From positions 1-61,677 of the forward strand of contig JAIKWA010000020.1 of the NCBI GenBank assembly GCA_024685135.1: a stretch of DNA of 61,677 bases, given 5' to 3'. The translations under genes were made by a program, and so were the position numbers. How positions within the stretch are numbered: position 1 is the stretch's first letter; each line of letters opens with the position of its first letter. Of this stretch, positions 17,251 through 26,318 are shown one piece after another. Origin of the DNA: Saccharofermentans sp. (GTDB lineage Bacteria; Bacillota; Clostridia; Saccharofermentanales; Saccharofermentanaceae). The notes under the pieces are model-generated. The model was given only the letters and a program-made list of their open reading frames with translations. It was not told where the DNA came from and ran no database searches.

Positions 17251-18003
17251 ATGCTTAAGATCGCTATCTACGGCAAGGGCGGCATCGGTAAGTCGACAAT
17301 GACTTCCAATCTGTCTGCGGCATTCGCAAAACTCGGCAAGAAGGTCATACAGATCGGTTGTGACCCTAAGGCGGATTCGACCATTAATCTTCTGGGAGGC
17401 GAGCCCGTTAAGCCGGTTATCGAGATATTAAAGGACGGCGTGGATCCCACATCTATTGAAGAGATATCAGCAAAGGGATACGGGGATATCCTCTGCATCG
17501 AGACAGGCGGTCCCACACCCGGACTCGGCTGTGCGGGAAGAGGCATAATAGCTACATTTAACCTCTTAGACGAGCTTGGTCTTTTCGAGAACTATAAGCC
17601 CGATGTAGTCATGTACGATGTCTTGGGCGACGTAGTCTGCGGAGGCTTTGCTGCGCCCATAAGAGAAGGCTATGCAGAGAAGGTCCTGATCGTAACCTCA
17701 GGCGAGAAGATGGCTTTATATGCTGCAGGCAATATCTGCCAGGCGGTAAGGAACTTCGAAGACAGGGGATATGCCCATGTCGAAGGCATCATCTTAAACA
17801 AGAGAAATGTTATAGGCGAAGAAGAGAAGGTCGAAGCTTTTGCAGAAGAGCACGGCGTTAAGATCGTAAGCAAGATCCCGAGAAGCGACGACATAACCAT
17901 GTGCGAAGACCGGGGCATGACGGTAGTGGAAGGAAGCCCCGAGAGCGAAGCGGCGCAGGAGTTTATAAAGCTTGCACAAAGGCTCATTGACGGAGACAAG
18001 TAA
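17251..18003 (+). CDS. NifH-like nitrogenase reductase-family ATPase
   Basis: A 250-residue P-loop ATPase of the NifH/BchL/CfbC family, which uses ATP and a [4Fe-4S] cluster shared by a dimer to pass low-potential electrons to a NifDK-like partner. Walker A is GKGGIGKST (8-16), switch I DPKADST (38-44). The two cluster cysteines are present: Cys94 in GLGCAGRG, with Arg97 after it as in nitrogenase, and Cys130 in DVVCGGFA. The ATG follows directly on a hairpin terminator that contains its ribosome site. It overlaps the next gene (TAATG). It is shorter than true NifH (about 290) and lies with two D/K-like pairs, so dinitrogen is probably not the substrate. Confidence 0.93.
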   Translation: MLKIAIYGKGGIGKSTMTSNLSAAFAKLGKKVIQIGCDPKADSTINLLGGEPVKPVIEILKDGVDPTSIEEISAKGYGDILCIETGGPTPGLGCAGRGIIATFNLLDELGLFENYKPDVVMYDVLGDVVCGGFAAPIREGYAEKVLIVTSGEKMALYAAGNICQAVRNFEDRGYAHVEGIILNKRNVIGEEEKVEAFAEEHGVKIVSKIPRSDDITMCEDRGMTVVEGSPESEAAQEFIKLAQRLIDGDK

Positions 18004-19319
18004 TGACGAAGAAAGCTATATGTTTTACGGCAGGTAAGCTCGCAGAGCTTGGCAAGGAGAATATACCTGACGAACTCTTGTCAGGCAAAGGCCTTGTATA
18101 CAGCTCGCCTGCAACACTTGCATACAACTCTCCCGGCGCTGAAGGCTACGGCGTAAAAAGAGCAGGTCTTGCAGTGCCTGAATCGGTAATGCTCATAGTG
18201 GCTCCCGGATGCTGCGGCAGGAACACTTCCCTCATATCCAATATGCCGGGATACAAGAACAGGTTCTTCTATCTCGAGATGAACGAGAACGATCTTGTTA
18301 CGGGCAAGCACCTTGCAAGGATACCCGAGGCGGTAACAGAGATAGTAGAGTTCCTGAAGGACAAGACTCCGAGAGTCGTCATGATCTGCATCACATGCGT
18401 AGATGCACTTCTCGGAACCGATATGGAGCGCGTTACGAGGAAGGCAGAGGAAGCTTTAAGGCAGAAGGGCTTTGATAAGACCCGCGTCCGTCCCTGCTAT
18501 ATGTATGCACTTACAAGAGAAGGAAGAAGGCCGCCTATGGTACATGTAAGGCAGACGCTCTATTCTCTCTTAGAGCCTATGCAAAAGGATCCGAGGACGG
18601 TAAACATCATCGGCAATTTTGCCCCTCTTGCTGAAGGCGAACTTCAGAGATATCTCACCAGGGCAGGTGTTACTCACATAAGGCAGATAGGTACGAGCGA
18701 GAGCTACGAAGACTTCCTCAAGATGGCAAGCGCGAACTTCAATATCGTGACAGACCCTGAGGTAAGGGCGGCTGCTGAGGACATGAACGCCAATCTCAAT
18801 ATCCCTTATATCGAGCTAACAAGAGTTCACGGAATCGACAGGATAGCAAAGCAGTACAGCGCTTTTGCTGCGGCAACGGGGATCGAGATAGACGATACCG
18901 AGGAAAGGGAGGAAGCCTGGGAAGCAGTAGATGCTCTTAAGGAGAGATACCCTGATCTTACATTCAATATCGGTGAGTCTTCCAACTGTGATCCGTTCGA
19001 GCTTGCAACTTCACTTGTAAGATACGGCTTCAAGGTAGATGAGATCTATGCGACCTTATCGCCCGAGAGATTCGTATACATAAAGAACCTTGCCAGGCTC
19101 AGCCCCGACACGAAGGTCTACTGCAATATGGAGCCCACCATGATCTACTACGATATGTCAGGCTCTAAGGCAGACATCACCATAGGTAAGGATGCCGGAT
19201 ACTATTGTCCGGACATCCCGAACATCGCATGGAATACGGATATAAAGCCCTTCGGTTACCAGGGCGTAAGAGATCTTATGAATTCTATAGCATCTAAGCT
19301 TGAGGAGGGCAGAGCATGA
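18003..19319 (+). CDS. NifD-like nitrogenase component 1 protein (first copy)
   Basis: A 438-residue member of the nitrogenase component 1 superfamily (NifD, NifE, BchN, CfbD). Cysteines are at 70-71 in APGCCGRN and at 129 and 132 in ICITCVDALLGTD, the places of two of the three P-cluster ligands of NifD. The position of the first NifD ligand holds no cysteine (SPGAEGYGV). The start overlaps the stop of the NifH-like gene and the end overlaps the NifK-like gene by ATGA, so the H-D-K trio is translated together. Expected to be one half of a complex that receives electrons from the NifH-like protein. Substrate unknown. Confidence 0.88.
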   Translation: MTKKAICFTAGKLAELGKENIPDELLSGKGLVYSSPATLAYNSPGAEGYGVKRAGLAVPESVMLIVAPGCCGRNTSLISNMPGYKNRFFYLEMNENDLVTGKHLARIPEAVTEIVEFLKDKTPRVVMICITCVDALLGTDMERVTRKAEEALRQKGFDKTRVRPCYMYALTREGRRPPMVHVRQTLYSLLEPMQKDPRTVNIIGNFAPLAEGELQRYLTRAGVTHIRQIGTSESYEDFLKMASANFNIVTDPEVRAAAEDMNANLNIPYIELTRVHGIDRIAKQYSAFAAATGIEIDDTEEREEAWEAVDALKERYPDLTFNIGESSNCDPFELATSLVRYGFKVDEIYATLSPERFVYIKNLARLSPDTKVYCNMEPTMIYYDMSGSKADITIGKDAGYYCPDIPNIAWNTDIKPFGYQGVRDLMNSIASKLEEGRA

Positions 19320-20251
19320 GAGGACTCAGGAAAGTACTTACACCTTTTGCCCCCGATCAGTCAGGTGCTGTATCCGTCTTATACAGCCTGGGCGGACTTA
19401 TCGTAGTAATAGATGCCGGTGGTTGCACAGGTAATATCTGCGGCTTCGACGAACCGAGATGGCAGGGAGCGAAGAGCGCTATCTTCTCTGCGGGTTTACG
19501 AGACATGGATGCGATCTTAGGAAGAGACGAGCTTCTCGTAAAGAAGACCATAGACGCCGCTTCAAGGATAGACTGCAAGTTCATAGCCCTGGTAGGGACA
19601 CCGGTTCCCGCGACCATCGCAACTGACTACAAAGCCTTGAAGAGGATGATGGAGAAGAAGACAGACCTTCCCATCCTCACTATCCCCGCAAACGGCATGC
19701 GCCTCTACGACGAAGGCGAAGCAATGGCATACAGACAGCTTGCGGAAGTATTAGGTGAAGAAGGAAACGAGAATAAAGAAGAAAGCGAAACAGTTATAGG
19801 CCAGACACCGCTTACTTACGGTATGGACTATAAGGATGTCTCGTTAGAGCAGATGAAGCTTCTCGGGAACAGTAAGATCATCGCTGCATCTGCATCAGGC
19901 GTAAGTTTTGCAGAGAGCATGGGGCTTAGATACGAAGCAAAAGCTGAACCTGCGATGAAGTACCTTACGGAAGATCTTAAGGGCAAAGTCCTTGTCTGCC
20001 ACGACGAAGTATTCGGCAAGACTTTAAGAGATAACGGAGTAGATCTTGATATAGCGACATTCTTTACGCTTCACGATTCCATCGCAAGAGAAGGCGACAG
20101 GAAGATAAGCGAAGAAGATGACTTTACAAAGATGGTCTTAGAAGGCGGCTACGATACTGTTGTAGCTGACGAGATATTAAGAGAGCTTATACCTGACTTT
20201 AAGGGTAAGTTCATTGACGCACCTTGTTTTGCGATAAGCGGGAGGCATTGA
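19316..20251 (+). CDS. NifK-like nitrogenase component 1 protein (first copy)
   Basis: A 311-residue component 1 protein, shorter than NifK (about 510). Cys37 in DAGGCTGNICG is where NifK has its second P-cluster ligand; Cys42 follows. The third ligand position reads VGTPVPATIATDY and has no cysteine. The ending PCFAISGRH is closely matched by the second copy, which ends in a similar HFAMSGR-type segment before a short tail. It is the beta-type partner of the preceding NifD-like protein. Its last base overlaps the hypF start (TGATG), tying the nif-like and hyp parts together. Confidence 0.87.
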   Translation: MRGLRKVLTPFAPDQSGAVSVLYSLGGLIVVIDAGGCTGNICGFDEPRWQGAKSAIFSAGLRDMDAILGRDELLVKKTIDAASRIDCKFIALVGTPVPATIATDYKALKRMMEKKTDLPILTIPANGMRLYDEGEAMAYRQLAEVLGEEGNENKEESETVIGQTPLTYGMDYKDVSLEQMKLLGNSKIIAASASGVSFAESMGLRYEAKAEPAMKYLTEDLKGKVLVCHDEVFGKTLRDNGVDLDIATFFTLHDSIAREGDRKISEEDDFTKMVLEGGYDTVVADEILRELIPDFKGKFIDAPCFAISGRH

Positions 20252-22527
20252 TGTTAACCAAGCGCATTAAGGTCTACGGCATAGTCCAGGGTGTCGGGTT
20301 CCGCCCGACAGTCGCAAGGCACGCAGCCTCATGTAACATAAGAGGCAGCGTATCTAACTATGGCCCTTATGTTGAGATCGTATGCGCAGGTGAAGACAAG
20401 GATGTTGAACGCTTTATAGATCTTATAAGACATGAGCCTCCCAAAAGGGCCGCTATCCTCAAGATGGATATCAAGGATACGGACAGGGATGCGGGTGATA
20501 CATTCGAGATCGTTGAGAGCGAGAAGACCAAGGGCGAGATCTTTGTATCTCCCGATATCGCCATCTGCGACGAATGTTTAGCTGAGCTCTTCGACAAGAG
20601 CAACAGAAGATATCTGCATCCGTTTATAAACTGCACATGCTGCGGTCCGAGGCTTACGATATTAGACAGCCTTCCTTACGACAGATGCAGGACATCCATG
20701 AACGAGTTTGAGATGTGCCCGGAGTGCTCTCGTGAATACTATTCTCCCGAGACGAGAAGATACGATGCTCAGCCCGTATGCTGCAACGACTGCGGACCTG
20801 AAGTCTTTATATTAGATGACGCGCAGAATAGAAGAGGCAGGGATGCCATCACTTATACAAGGAAAGTCATATCAGAAGGCGGCGTTGCTGCGATCAAGGG
20901 AATAGGCGGTTTCCACTTAGCCTGCGATGCGACAAATGAAGCTGCGGTAAGAAGGTTAAGAGAGCTTAAGAATAGACCCGCTAAGCCTTTTGCGGTAATG
21001 ATGAGGAGCAAGGAAACGGTTGAGCAAAACTGCTATATAGAAGCTTATCAGGAAGAGATATTAGAGGGCCATCAGAAGCCCATAATACTCCTTGTTAAGA
21101 AGGAGGGCTCAAGGCTCGCACCTTCAATAGCACCCTCTAATCCCAAGGTTGGAGTAATGCTTCCTTATGCACCTATTCAAAGCCTCATATTCGATTACGA
21201 CGACGGCATAAAGATGCCTGATATGCTGGTCATGACCAGCGGCAATCTCTCAGGTCTTCCCATCTGCAGAGATGACGACGATGCAAGACGCGAGATTGCT
21301 TCTTACTGCGATACGATCCTTACTCACAACAGGAAGATAAGGATCAGAGCAGATGATTCAGTTATGGATTTCCATAACGGCAAGCCTTATATGGTAAGAA
21401 GGTCGAGAGGCTATGCTCCTCTTCCGTTCATGCTCTCACGTGAATTTAAGGGCATGGTAACCGCGTATGGCGGAGAGCTCAAGAACACCTTCTGCATAGC
21501 AAACGGAAGCCTCATGTATCCGTCTTCTTACATAGGAGATCTTACAGACCTTAAGGGCAAGAATGCACTCGTTGAATCTGCGGCAAGGATGGAGACACTC
21601 CTTGAAGTGGAGCCTTCTGCTGTTGTATGCGACTTGCACCCTTCTTACAACTCCTCGCTCGCTGCGATGGAAAGAGGCTTGCCCGTAATCAAGGTTCAGC
21701 ACCACTACGCTCACATCCTCTCTTGCATGGCTGAGAACGACTACGATAAGGAAGTAATAGGTATCGCTTTGGACGGCACAGGGTACGGTACGGACGGAAG
21801 CATCTGGGGTGGTGAGATCTTAAGATGCGATCTTAATGGTTTTGACCGTCTGGCAAGCATAAGACCGTTCCTGCATACAGGCGGAGACATAGCATCCAGG
21901 GAAGGCTTCAGGATCGCCATATCGATGCTCATCGATATATACGGGGATGAAGCTGAGGAGAAGATAAATGCTCTCGGTCTCATCCGCAAGGGCGCATATA
22001 AGACTTACAAAGCAATGCACGACGGCAAGATAAATTCTGCCGTATCGACGAGCTGCGGCAGGCTCTTTGATGCAGTGTCCGCGATCCTCGGGATCAGATA
22101 CGAATCTTCCTTCGAAGGCGAAGCTGCAACTGCATTGCAGTTTGCTGCCATGGAATACAAGGGTGATGCAAAAGATACAGGTGTAGAGCTTATAGACGGT
22201 GATGTCATCGCAACAGATAAGATTGTAAGGTTCATATCAGATCAGAAGATCAAGGGAGAAGATGTTAACTGTCTTGCGTACTGCTTCCATAAGATGCTTG
22301 CTGAAGGTGTAAGCTCAATGGCGATCGCCAAGGCAGGTGATACAAAAGTCTTCTGTTTGAGCGGAGGTTGTTATCAGAACACATTGCTTCTTGATATGAC
22401 GCAGAAGATCTTAACTTCAAGGGGTTACAAAGTCCTCATCCACAGCATGGTCCCGCCCAATGACGGCGGCATTGCTCTGGGGCAGGCTTATTACGGTATA
22501 AATAAAATTAACACGGAGGATATTTAA
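20251..22527 (+). CDS. hypF: HypF carbamoyltransferase
   Basis: HypF makes the thiocarbamoyl group, the precursor of cyanide, by moving carbamoyl from carbamoyl phosphate via carbamoyl-AMP to the C-terminal cysteine of HypE. This 758-residue protein has an N-terminal acylphosphatase domain (GVGFRPTVARH), a double zinc-finger region with CDEC, CTCC, CPEC and CNDC pairs (about 105-185), a YrdC-like domain and a Kae1-like domain with VQHHYAHILSCM and ALDGTGYGTDG. The ATG at 20251 overlaps the NifK-like stop, with GGGAGG upstream; a start at 20224 is less likely. Full length and intact. It links Fe-cyanide ligand synthesis to the nif-like genes. Confidence 0.95.
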   Translation: MLTKRIKVYGIVQGVGFRPTVARHAASCNIRGSVSNYGPYVEIVCAGEDKDVERFIDLIRHEPPKRAAILKMDIKDTDRDAGDTFEIVESEKTKGEIFVSPDIAICDECLAELFDKSNRRYLHPFINCTCCGPRLTILDSLPYDRCRTSMNEFEMCPECSREYYSPETRRYDAQPVCCNDCGPEVFILDDAQNRRGRDAITYTRKVISEGGVAAIKGIGGFHLACDATNEAAVRRLRELKNRPAKPFAVMMRSKETVEQNCYIEAYQEEILEGHQKPIILLVKKEGSRLAPSIAPSNPKVGVMLPYAPIQSLIFDYDDGIKMPDMLVMTSGNLSGLPICRDDDDARREIASYCDTILTHNRKIRIRADDSVMDFHNGKPYMVRRSRGYAPLPFMLSREFKGMVTAYGGELKNTFCIANGSLMYPSSYIGDLTDLKGKNALVESAARMETLLEVEPSAVVCDLHPSYNSSLAAMERGLPVIKVQHHYAHILSCMAENDYDKEVIGIALDGTGYGTDGSIWGGEILRCDLNGFDRLASIRPFLHTGGDIASREGFRIAISMLIDIYGDEAEEKINALGLIRKGAYKTYKAMHDGKINSAVSTSCGRLFDAVSAILGIRYESSFEGEAATALQFAAMEYKGDAKDTGVELIDGDVIATDKIVRFISDQKIKGEDVNCLAYCFHKMLAEGVSSMAIAKAGDTKVFCLSGGCYQNTLLLDMTQKILTSRGYKVLIHSMVPPNDGGIALGQAYYGINKINTEDI

Positions 22528-22528
22528 A

Positions 22529-22741
22529 ATGTGTGTAGGTTTATCAGCTAAGGTAGTCAGTGTCAAAGACGGCGTTGCCATGATCGACGCTTCCGGCGCA
22601 AAGAGGGAGATCTCAGCAGAGCTCTTAGACGATCTCGAGCCCGGCGATTACGTAATGGTCCACGCAGGTTGTGCCATCGCAAAGATCACGGACGACGACA
22701 AGTCAGAGTCAGAGAAACTCAGTAAGGAGCATCTGTCATGA
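22529..22741 (+). CDS. hypC: HypC chaperone
   Basis: A 70-residue HypC/HybG-type protein. HypC carries iron with HypD while cyanide and carbonyl ligands are added, and hands the Fe(CN)2CO unit to a target. The essential N-terminal Cys2 (MCVG) and a His in VMVHAG are present; the usual proline after the start region is replaced (GLSAK). An extra cysteine (HAGCAIAK) stands where phenylalanine is common. A ribosome site GGAGGA lies upstream. It sits directly between hypF and hypD. Confidence 0.92.
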   Translation: MCVGLSAKVVSVKDGVAMIDASGAKREISAELLDDLEPGDYVMVHAGCAIAKITDDDKSESEKLSKEHLS

Positions 22742-23784
22742 GCAGCAGTGAATTAAGAGAATATCTGCAAAACTATTCAGGTCCCGAGATAAGGATCATG
22801 GAGGTATGCGGAACACATACCCACGAGATCTTCCGTCAGGGCATAAGGAACTTCTTATCACCTAAGATCAATCTCATCTCAGGCCCCGGATGCCCGGTAT
22901 GCGTTACCCCTGTAGGATATATAGACGAAGCTATCTATCTTGCTTTGGAGAAGAATGTAACTATCACTTCCTTCGGTGACCTCGTAAGAGTTCCGGGATC
23001 CAATGGAAGCCTTCAGAAGGCAAGAGCTCAGGGCGGTAAGGTCAAGGTCGTATACTCACCATTGGATGCTGAGAAATATGCAAAAGACCACCCCGAAGAG
23101 CAGGTCGTATTCTTATCCGTAGGCTTTGAGACGACGACACCTTCTGATGTCATTGCGGTGAAGAATGCGATAAGAGACGGTATCGATAATTTTGCTATTC
23201 TTACCGCAAACAAGACCATGCCCGGTGCATACGAAGCGATGGCATCTTCAACGGATGCATATCTTTATCCCGGACATGTTCACGCTATAACCGGTACTAA
23301 GGTATGCGAGGATCTCAAAGAGCGTGGAGTATCAGGTGTAATTGCAGGTTTTACGGGCGAAGAGCTCCTTACGGCACTTGCCATTACAGTCAGGAAATTC
23401 AGCGAAGGTGAGCCCTTCTTCGTAAACGCATATCCGAGAGTAGTAACGGCTGAAGGAAGCCCTGCTGCAGTCGCATTGGTAGATAAGTTCACGCAGCCCT
23501 GCGATGCAGAGTGGAGAGGCATAGGTGTCATCCCCGCGTCAGGCGTTGAGCTAAGAGAAGAGTATGCGGCATACGACGCGAGAAAGAAGTTTAACATCCC
23601 CGCACAGGAAGGCGTATATAAGACAGCTTGCAGGTGCGGCGAAGTCTTGCAGGGTAAGATCAAACCGACCGATTGCCCGCTCTATGGCAAGGCATGTAAT
23701 CCGGACCATCCGGTAGGCGCATGCATGGTATCTGATGAGGGTGCATGCTCTGCATTCTATATGTATGGAGGTAATAACTTATGA
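22738..23784 (+). CDS. hypD: HypD, Fe-S scaffold for Fe(CN)2CO assembly
   Basis: A 348-residue HypD that, with HypC, holds iron and receives cyanide from HypE. Family motifs are present: VCGTHTHEIFR at the N-terminus, SGPGCPVCVTP near residue 45-55, SFGDLVRVPG, and the C-terminal cysteine group ACRCGEVLQGK, CPLYGKAC and VGACMVSDEGAC that holds the [4Fe-4S] cluster. Length is normal. It overlaps hypC and hypE by four bases each (ATGA type). Confidence 0.95.
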   Translation: MSSSELREYLQNYSGPEIRIMEVCGTHTHEIFRQGIRNFLSPKINLISGPGCPVCVTPVGYIDEAIYLALEKNVTITSFGDLVRVPGSNGSLQKARAQGGKVKVVYSPLDAEKYAKDHPEEQVVFLSVGFETTTPSDVIAVKNAIRDGIDNFAILTANKTMPGAYEAMASSTDAYLYPGHVHAITGTKVCEDLKERGVSGVIAGFTGEELLTALAITVRKFSEGEPFFVNAYPRVVTAEGSPAAVALVDKFTQPCDAEWRGIGVIPASGVELREEYAAYDARKKFNIPAQEGVYKTACRCGEVLQGKIKPTDCPLYGKACNPDHPVGACMVSDEGACSAFYMYGGNNL

Positions 23785-24785
23785 ACGACTGTATAACACT
23801 TGCGCACGGCAGCGGCGGAAGGAAGACAAACGAACTTATATCCGAGCTTTTTAAGAAGCATTTAGGCAACGCTTACTTTACGGCTGACGATGCCGCAGTG
23901 CTCCCGAGACCTGAAGGCAGGATCGCAATGTCTACTGACGGCTTTATCGTATCACCCTGGAAGTATCCGGGCGGCAATATCGGAAGACTTGCAGTATGCG
24001 GTACGGTAAACGATCTGGCATGCATGGGAGCAAAGCCCTTATACCTCACATGCTCTTATGTCATAGAGGAAGGTCTTCCGATATCTGACCTTGAGGAGAT
24101 CGCTGCTGCAATGGGCGAGACTGCAAGAGAAGCAGGCGTCTATATCGTTGCAGGCGATACCAAGGTAGCAGGAAAGGGCCAGGTAGATAAGATCTTCATT
24201 ACGACTGCAGGCATCGGCGTAATAGAAGACGGCGTTGAGACATCAGGTAAGCTCGCTCAGCCGGGCGATGCGATAATCGTAACAGGCGATGTCGGAAGAC
24301 ATGGTACCGCTATCCTTCTTGCAAGAGATGAATACGGCATCGAAGCCGATGTAACATCAGACTGCGCACCTTTGGGTCAGGCAGTTGAGAAGGCGCTTGA
24401 AGTATGCCCCGAGATGCATGTGATAAGAGATGCTACAAGAGGCGGCGTAGGCACCGTTCTCTATGAGATCACGGAGCAGGCAAATGTAGGCATCAGAGTA
24501 AACAGGGAAGATATCCCCGTTGCTGAAGAGGTTAAGGGTGTAACCGGACTTTTAGGTCTTGAGCCTTTGTATCTTGCCTGCGAAGGAAGAATGGTAATGA
24601 TGTGCCCTAAGGATAAGGCTGATGCGGTTGTAGAGGCTTTATCGGGATGTAAGTATACTAAGGGCGCAAAGATAATCGGCGAAGTAACGCAAGACAATGT
24701 GGGCAAGGTGGTTATGGCTACCGAAGTCGGAGGCATGACATACCTTCCCCAGCCGGGCAACGAGCTTTTGCCCAGGATCTGCTGA
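23781..24785 (+). CDS. hypE: HypE, thiocarboxamide dehydratase
   Basis: A 334-residue PurM-like protein that dehydrates the carbamoylated C-terminal cysteine to thiocyanate with ATP, then donates cyanide to HypCD. The ending LLPRIC supplies the essential terminal cysteine (residue 334). AHGSGGRKTNEL at the start and the ATP-binding loop GDTKVAGKG are as expected. Intact and complete, which shows the pathway is functional up to the cyanide donor. The downstream gene follows after eight bases. Confidence 0.95.
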   Translation: MNDCITLAHGSGGRKTNELISELFKKHLGNAYFTADDAAVLPRPEGRIAMSTDGFIVSPWKYPGGNIGRLAVCGTVNDLACMGAKPLYLTCSYVIEEGLPISDLEEIAAAMGETAREAGVYIVAGDTKVAGKGQVDKIFITTAGIGVIEDGVETSGKLAQPGDAIIVTGDVGRHGTAILLARDEYGIEADVTSDCAPLGQAVEKALEVCPEMHVIRDATRGGVGTVLYEITEQANVGIRVNREDIPVAEEVKGVTGLLGLEPLYLACEGRMVMMCPKDKADAVVEALSGCKYTKGAKIIGEVTQDNVGKVVMATEVGGMTYLPQPGNELLPRIC

Positions 24786-24793
24786 GGTGACTT

Positions 24794-25042
24794 ATGGAAA
24801 CAAGAGTAGCAGCAATATCGATAATCGTAGAAGACCCTGAATCAGTAGAAAGTCTTAATGCCATTCTCCACGAGGCAGGTGAGTACATAATCGGACGTAT
24901 GGGCGTGCCCTACAGAGAGAAGAACATAAACATCATCATGATCGCGATCAACGCGCCTCAGGATGTCACCAGTGAGATCTCAGGCAAGATCGGAAGACTT
25001 AACGGAGTTAACGTAAAGACAAGTTATGCCAATATCAAGTGA
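24794..25042 (+). CDS. TM1266-type putative iron-only hydrogenase system regulator
   Basis: An 82-residue ACT/NikR-C-like protein. The core ETRVAAISIIVEDPESVESL and the GEYIIGRMGVPYREK segment match the TM1266 family, small proteins commonly encoded with [FeFe]-hydrogenase maturation genes. A ligand-sensing or regulatory role has been proposed for the family; it has no DNA-binding part here. Its last 17 bases overlap the start of the second NifD-like gene. It supports the link to HydF three genes later. Confidence 0.88.
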   Translation: METRVAAISIIVEDPESVESLNAILHEAGEYIIGRMGVPYREKNINIIMIAINAPQDVTSEISGKIGRLNGVNVKTSYANIK

Positions 25043-26318
25043 TAAGCAGATAAAGATAAAAGACAGCAGTTTCCCCAAGCCGTTCAGTAACGGGCTTGAG
25101 TTCAATGCGCCGTCTCACGGTACATGGAATATAGTCCACATAGGCTATGCTGTCCCTTCGGCTCACCAGATCTATATCTGTGCCGATAACTGCTTAAGAG
25201 GTGTTGTCATGACCGCAGCAGAGATGGGAGCATTAGACCGCTTCTCATCCGTAGTCCTCGAAGAAGACGATATGCTGCATTCGGGAAGGCTCGAGGAATC
25301 CACGACAGAGGGAATAACAGAAGTCCTTAGAAAGTTAGATAAAGTTCCTCCCGTAGTTATAGTATTCCCGGTCTGCGTCCACAAATTCATGGGCTGCGAC
25401 ATGAACCACATCTACAAGACTTTGGAGGAGAGATTCCCGGATACAAAGTTTGTAAGAGCCTTCATGGATCCTGTCATGCAGAAGAGAGGCACCACTCCCG
25501 ACCAAAGACTCAGGAAAGCCCTGATGGACATAATCCCCGAAGGAGAAGAAGACCGTAACACCGTGGCTTTTGTCGGCTGCGATATGTCACCTGCAAAAGG
25601 TAATGACATCAATAATCAATTGATAAACAAAGGAATACACGTATTAGATTCTGCAAGAACAGAAAGTCTTGAAGAATACTATTCGATAGGAAGCGCAAGC
25701 AGATTCATCTGCTGCTATCCTGCAGGCAGGATGGGCTCTGAGATCCTTGCAAGAAGACTTAGAAGACCCTTGTACTATCTTCCTATGGATTTTAATAAAG
25801 ACAGGATAATCGCAGCTCTTGAGTTGTTGGGACTTGATGTTGACGGATCTGCTGTGACAGATGCCGAAAGGGCGACAGAAGAACTGAAAACCCTGATCGC
25901 TGATACTCCCATAGCGATAGATTACACAGCTGTCCCGAGACCGTTGTCTCTTGCAAGATTCCTTTTAGAAAACGGTTTCAATCTGAAGACCGTTTACTTG
26001 GACGGAATCGATCCTGATGAGGAGGAAGACTATAACTTCCTTAAGGAGGATTTCCCCGAGCTTATACTGCATTCGACCATACACATAATGGACAGAAGAC
26101 CTGTAAGACCTGATGAGAAGGTGCTTGCCATAGGACAGAAGGCAGCATGGTTTGAAGGCACGGAATACTTCGTTAATATCGTTGAAGGAGCAGGACTTTG
26201 GGGCTTTGGCGGAATAGAAGAACTTATGTCTCTCATGAAGGATGCGTATAACACTCCTAAGGACATAAGAGACATCATTCCGAGGAAGGGTTTAGGTTGC
26301 AGCAGTGTCTATGAATAA
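25026..26318 (+). CDS. NifD-like nitrogenase component 1 protein (second copy)
   Basis: A 430-residue component 1 protein. Cysteines occur at 52 and 56 (ICADNCLRGV) and at 117 and 124 (FPVCVHKFMGCD), near the positions used for Fe-S ligands in NifD-like proteins. It is distantly related to the copy at 18003-19319 and forms a tandem with the NifK-like gene that follows. The start at 25026 lies within the previous gene and has no clear ribosome site, suggesting translational coupling. In nitrogenase systems duplicated D/K-like pairs split into a catalytic (NifDK) and a cofactor-scaffold (NifEN) role; which applies here is unknown. Confidence 0.85.
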   Translation: MPISSDKQIKIKDSSFPKPFSNGLEFNAPSHGTWNIVHIGYAVPSAHQIYICADNCLRGVVMTAAEMGALDRFSSVVLEEDDMLHSGRLEESTTEGITEVLRKLDKVPPVVIVFPVCVHKFMGCDMNHIYKTLEERFPDTKFVRAFMDPVMQKRGTTPDQRLRKALMDIIPEGEEDRNTVAFVGCDMSPAKGNDINNQLINKGIHVLDSARTESLEEYYSIGSASRFICCYPAGRMGSEILARRLRRPLYYLPMDFNKDRIIAALELLGLDVDGSAVTDAERATEELKTLIADTPIAIDYTAVPRPLSLARFLLENGFNLKTVYLDGIDPDEEEDYNFLKEDFPELILHSTIHIMDRRPVRPDEKVLAIGQKAAWFEGTEYFVNIVEGAGLWGFGGIEELMSLMKDAYNTPKDIRDIIPRKGLGCSSVYE

